The position numbers and the translations under genes are program-made. From assembly GCA_010093705.1 (NCBI GenBank), contig MU006091.1:548702-612701 (forward strand): a stretch of 64,000 bases of DNA. Reading direction: 5' to 3'. The stretch comes from Patellaria atrata CBS 101060 (taxonomy: Eukaryota > Ascomycota > Dothideomycetes > Patellariales > Patellariaceae). Below the pieces are notes generated by a model. The model searched no databases and had not been told where the DNA came from. It worked only from the letters and a program-made list of their open reading frames with translations. Shown here in pieces: positions 60,484 to 64,000 of this stretch (position 1 is the first letter of the stretch; each line of letters starts with the position of its first letter).

Positions 60484-61271
60484 GATTTCCAGCGACTATT
60501 ATGTTCAGTCTGGATTGAGAATAATGGATCTCAGAAATGATTGCGGATGAAGGACTATAAGGTGCTGTAGCATCGTAAAGAACAGTTCAGCAATTGGATT
60601 TGAAATCGTCGTCAGAAGTGTCGGAGGTGCACCGGAGGTTGGAATCTTTTGCCACGGCGTCAATGCCAAGGGATTTCTTCAACCCTATCATTTCTTCCAT
60701 TTCTCCTTGCTTCACTGTTGTACTTTGATACTTCAGTGGTGGACCAGTCTGGCTTCTGTTATATGCACCATGTGTACACTTGGTACTGAATGCGTCCTCT
60801 CTCTCTCTCTGTGAAAAGGATGCTTGCACAAATAAATCGAACGATGTATTCTGTATCTTGCGTTCTGGCTACGAGAGAGCAGCAGGAAGCTCTCTAAATA
60901 AGATTACGGTAAAGCTACCACGGGGTTTTATTATCTTTTCGAGGACTCTTTAGCCTTTCTTCTACCAAGCATTATCAAAAAGTCTTCTAATATGGAACAC
61001 ACGGACGCGTTTTCCTAACTCGAAAGTATTACATGCCGTACCAGCCAACCGGCTCATGGGGTGTGGTCAGGTACTAGGAAATGCATTTGTTTTGTTATCG
61101 GGTCTATTTCAGTTTACATTCCTGTCAAGCACGTCCTTCTCATCCTTCCCCTATATACCTCCTCGGTCGAGAGGGGAACCATCCTCGAAGATCTCTCAAT
61201 TCATCAGGCGTTCAGTTCAAGTCGCTCGTTTAACTTCTGGATGAGCCCTTTGGCTCCCTGAATTTTTCAAG
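60484..61271. promoter_or_regulatory. Divergent promoter region CFD1 / secreted Ser-Thr protein
   Basis: No gene is supported. A short CT microsatellite lies near 60797-60811. Short frames at 60587-60829 (-) and 61056-61261 (+) show no motif. Confidence 0.5.
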
Positions 61272-62293
61272 ATGTTATTGACTTTTGCTGCGTTCTTCTG
61301 CTTTGCGTTTGTTTCGGCGACACCACCACCATTATCAGGTGTGTATTTGCCTTTCTAGGATGCTTATAACGCGTTCTTGCAGTACTGATTTCGTCTAGAC
61401 GCTTGTGCTGCTGTTTATGTCACTTTAACGCCGTCTGTTTATTCTTCTGCAAGCTTCAGTTCTACTGCTTCATCCTTTTCCACCAACAGTTATTCCAGCA
61501 GCTCTATAAACAATATACCCACTATAACAACTACCACGACAACTTCCATCCTTTCTTTCGGTTCATTGACAACTTCGAGCGGTATTTACACCCCACTCCC
61601 CTCCCAACTTGATGCTTTCGATTTCAAGGGCAACCTTGAGTTTCTCATATTGGATACTGATTTGTTACAGCTTCATCCCTCGTTACAGTTACGATCGTTA
61701 CCACTACAGTTACGCAATCAAGTACTGATAACCAATCTTTGAGCTATTCAGACACTTCTCCCGAGATAGGACGTGGCGGTCGGGTACCAGACGGACCAGG
61801 AGAGACCACTTCCGTACCTGGAGGAAATCCGATTGTTAGCGTCACACCGGGTGTTAGTGCAGGAATCATCGCTTCCCTCGGAGGCGGATTAGGTTTGTCT
61901 GTGGACTCAAATGGCATTACCTTTACCATCAGCCTAGGGGCCGATGTTAGCGTAGGTTTGGGAGTAACTGTGAGTGGCGTCGTAAACTTGCCTGGAATAG
62001 GGGGACGCGGTGCCGTTACCACGACCCGGACGACGATCTCCATTCCGACGACGTTACTCACAATAACTTCTACGAGCGTTCCTGCTTCAGGAGGAGCAAG
62101 CTCTACTTCTCTCGTAGCTCCCATCACAACAACTTCTCCGACGACGACGACGACGACTTCAGCTCCAGCCGTCCAATTCCCAACTACCACAACTTCTACA
62201 ACTACAACTACTACAACTTCTACAACCAGAACGATTACAACTACAACAACACGAGCGTGCTCGCTCAATGGCTTGGGCCAATGTATTATCTGA
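61272..62293 (+). CDS. Secreted Ser/Thr-rich, probably O-glycosylated protein
   Basis: Three exons (61272-61338, 61399-61581, 61671-62293) give 290 residues. The start LLTFAAFFCFAFVSA is a clear signal peptide. The mature N-terminus (DACAAVYVTLTPS) is followed by Ser/Thr-rich sequence, then a Gly/Val-rich core (PGVSAGIIASLGGGLGLSVD, ISLGADVSVGLGVTVSG). A long Thr-rich tract with near-exact short repeats follows, and it ends with RACSLNGLGQCII. Only four Cys are present in the whole protein. There is no GPI-anchor signal, because the C-terminus is not a hydrophobic tail. A cell-wall or extracellular-matrix protein is inferred from composition; no enzymatic domain is seen. Confidence 0.8.
62120..62250 (+). 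repeat. ACAACTTCT-type coding minisatellite
   Basis: Imperfect 3- and 9-bp repeats based on ACAACT/ACG triplets encode the Thr-rich tract of the secreted protein. They probably vary in copy number between strains. Confidence 0.7.
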
Positions 62294-63193
62294 GATGGTA
62301 AGGTCTTAGTAGAAAGGGGCGAAAAGGATGGATTGTATAAGCCGTTTTGAGAGCAACATTATCCGTTATTGAATTCAAGGGAGGTTTGAAGCTGTGAGCA
62401 ATTTTCTTTATATATCAGGCGTTGTCAGGCATCTTTCTAAGCTGTTAAATTGACTATGACTGTGCGGTATGGATGGGTAATGTGTATTAGAACTTTCTAT
62501 CTGTTATTATTTGCTCTCCGATACCCTACTAGTGAGAATGTCGTATTATTCGCTCATCTTTTTAATATCAGACAGTAGATGGTTACACACTCCGTATCTT
62601 TACCTGCGTTTGTAAACCCGTACAAGGGGTTGATTGTTCTTTTCGCTCACAACGAGCGCGAGTCTTTTAATCACTATGCGAACTTTGTACATGCAACAGG
62701 GTATTGCAAATTTTGTCCTCGAACGAAATTCCGAATAGCTGTACAGGAGAGCCAGCAAGCCCCTGAAAATGAGAGTACAACAAGTCAGAACTATTTCAAA
62801 TTGGAGCAAGAGAATGAAAAACATATCCTTAGCAGCGCCCGTCTAATGTATGATTCTATACTGTGATCGCCATGTGTACCCGAAGTTTAAGGGGGATTCA
62901 AGAACTTTATGAAGATATCGAGACTTGAAAAGGGGAAGACCCTCTTCGAACGTCACCCACCTCCCCGCCAACCCCACCCAAAAAAAATCTCCCCCACGCA
63001 TCAGTCCCATCCGAAAATATAAAGCTACAATACCATAGACCCATTTCCAAACAAATCAATTCCACCCAACTTCTCGTTCTCAGTCTCAGGCAAACTATAT
63101 TCCATCAACCTATTATCTAACCTCATCTCACTCTCCTCACCCAGACATCCAACCCTTCCAACCATCCTGCCCACAAGCCCCAACCCGCGAAAC
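62294..63193. other. Intergenic: secreted-protein 3' flank and YAR1 promoter
   Basis: No gene is supported; the 95-codon frame at 62579-62866 lacks motifs. The 3' half (62950-63190) is C- and A-rich, typical of a fungal promoter/leader. Confidence 0.6.
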
Positions 63194-63911
63194 ATGCCCC
63201 TAACAGAAGATGAAATCGACGACCTCCTCTACCTCGCGCGCATAAACGATACCACCGACCTCTCCTCCCTCCTAACGTCCCTCTCGCAAACCCACTCCCT
63301 TCCTCCCCAAACCATACTAGAAGCCGCGCAGGACCCAGAAACCGGCAACGGAGTCCTACACTACGCGGCCGCGAACGGACACATAGGTACCCCCCCCTAG
63401 CATCCCTTGAGAATCCCTCAACACTAACACCCGCATAACAGACATCCTCGACTTCATACTCTCCCTCTACCCATCCCCGTCGTCCTCATCCTCACAGCCA
63501 ACCTCAACCTCCACCTCGAACCCTTCATCCTCCATTACCGGTACTCCCCGCATACCCCTCCTCCACCCTAACGACCAAGGCAACACACCCCTCCACTACG
63601 CCTCGCTGAACGGGCACCTCGCGTTCGTCAAGCGCCTCGTCGCGCTGGGCGCGGATCCCGCTGCCCGCAACGCCGCGGGCCACGATCCCGTGTACGAGGC
63701 TGAGATGGGCGGGCGGGACGAGGTGGTCGGGTGGTTGTTAGCGGAAGGAGGGGCGAGTTTGGAGGGTGGGGTTGGCGGGGAAGAGGGAGGCGCAGAGATA
63801 GGGGAGGATATCGATGTGGGGGTGAGTGAAGTGGATGGGGAGGAGAAGATTGTGGAGGGTGTGAGGAGGGAGTTGGAGAGGGCTGGGGTTGTGGAACGGG
63901 AGGGAGGATGA
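63194..63911 (+). CDS. YAR1: Yar1-like ankyrin protein, ribosomal protein uS3 chaperone
   Basis: Two exons (63194-63386 and 63442-63911) give 220 residues, as in yeast Yar1 (200). Yar1 binds newly made Rps3 and delivers it to the nucleus for 40S assembly. Two ankyrin repeats match yeast: GVLHYAAANGHIDILDFILS spanning the intron, and GNTPLHYASLNGHLAFVKRL. The next segment is PAARNAAGHDPVYEAEMGGR. A Ser/Thr/Pro linker of about 25 residues separates the first two repeats. The acidic Gly/Glu-rich C-terminus (GGEEGGAEIGEDIDVGVSE) fits the acidic tail of the family. The intron interrupts the Ile-Asp junction in phase 1. Confidence 0.88.
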
Positions 63912-64000
63912 GATGAGATTGTGGCAAATGGGAAGAAACTATAGACGGGGGAGTAAGGGACGTGAGAATGGTTGTGTACCATGGTTATGGCGCATCAGCC
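63912..64000. other. YAR1 3' flank
   Basis: Only 89 bases remain. Nothing further is seen. Confidence 0.6.

Noticed and set aside
61744-62268. 174-codon Val-rich minus-strand frame
   Set aside because: Mirror image of the Thr-rich tract; composition is explained by the opposite strand.

Overview
This is a piece of nuclear genome from a filamentous ascomycete (Pezizomycotina). The evidence is fungal-type genes with many short introns (mostly 45-110 nt, GT-AG, CTAAC/CTGAC branch sites), an NmrA nitrogen regulator, a bilirubin-oxidase-like multicopper oxidase, Opi1 and fungal TRK. A member of Leotiomycetes is possible, but that is only an impression. No retroelement, DNA transposon, rRNA, functional tRNA or CRISPR array was recognised.

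Layout. 1-610: 3' end of TRA1. 2352-4773: glycogen synthase. 6204-8936: TRK potassium transporter. 10248-12395 (-): secreted multicopper oxidase. 12.4-24.3 kb: a gene-poor stretch holding one intact MFS transporter (17789-19701, -) and three doubtful open frames. 24285-25546: mitochondrial-type protein of unknown function. 26263-28057: OPI1. 29337-32732: VPS54. 33713-35076 (-): KRE2/MNT-type mannosyltransferase. 35373-37706: MCM5. 38486-39468 (-): mitochondrial bL19m. 40103-41229 (-): NmrA. 43294-45334 (-): type I asparaginase with C-terminal ankyrin repeats. 46216-48669 (-): VPS1 dynamin. 49138-51358 (-): V-ATPase subunit A. 52284-53466: WDR83/Morg1-like WD40 protein. 53741-55145 (-): septin CDC12. 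55555-58378: PWP2. 59533-60483 (-): CFD1. 61272-62293: secreted Ser/Thr-rich protein. 63194-63911: YAR1.

Most genes are conserved housekeeping functions: chromatin and replication (TRA1, MCM5), ribosome biogenesis (PWP2, YAR1, bL19m), membrane traffic and vacuole (VPS54, VPS1, VMA1), glycosylation and reserve carbohydrate, Fe-S assembly. The genes are not operonic. NmrA and the asparaginase are adjacent and both concern nitrogen metabolism. For almost every gene the exons were joined by hand; in each reported model the exon lengths sum to a multiple of three and the splice phases agree.

The points most worth a second look are a GC-AG intron in PWP2, an in-frame 76-codon upstream extension of V-ATPase subunit A, an exact 18-bp tandem repeat, a possible Pol III (A box/B box) element between PWP2 and CFD1, and a small gene interrupted by one in-frame TAA.
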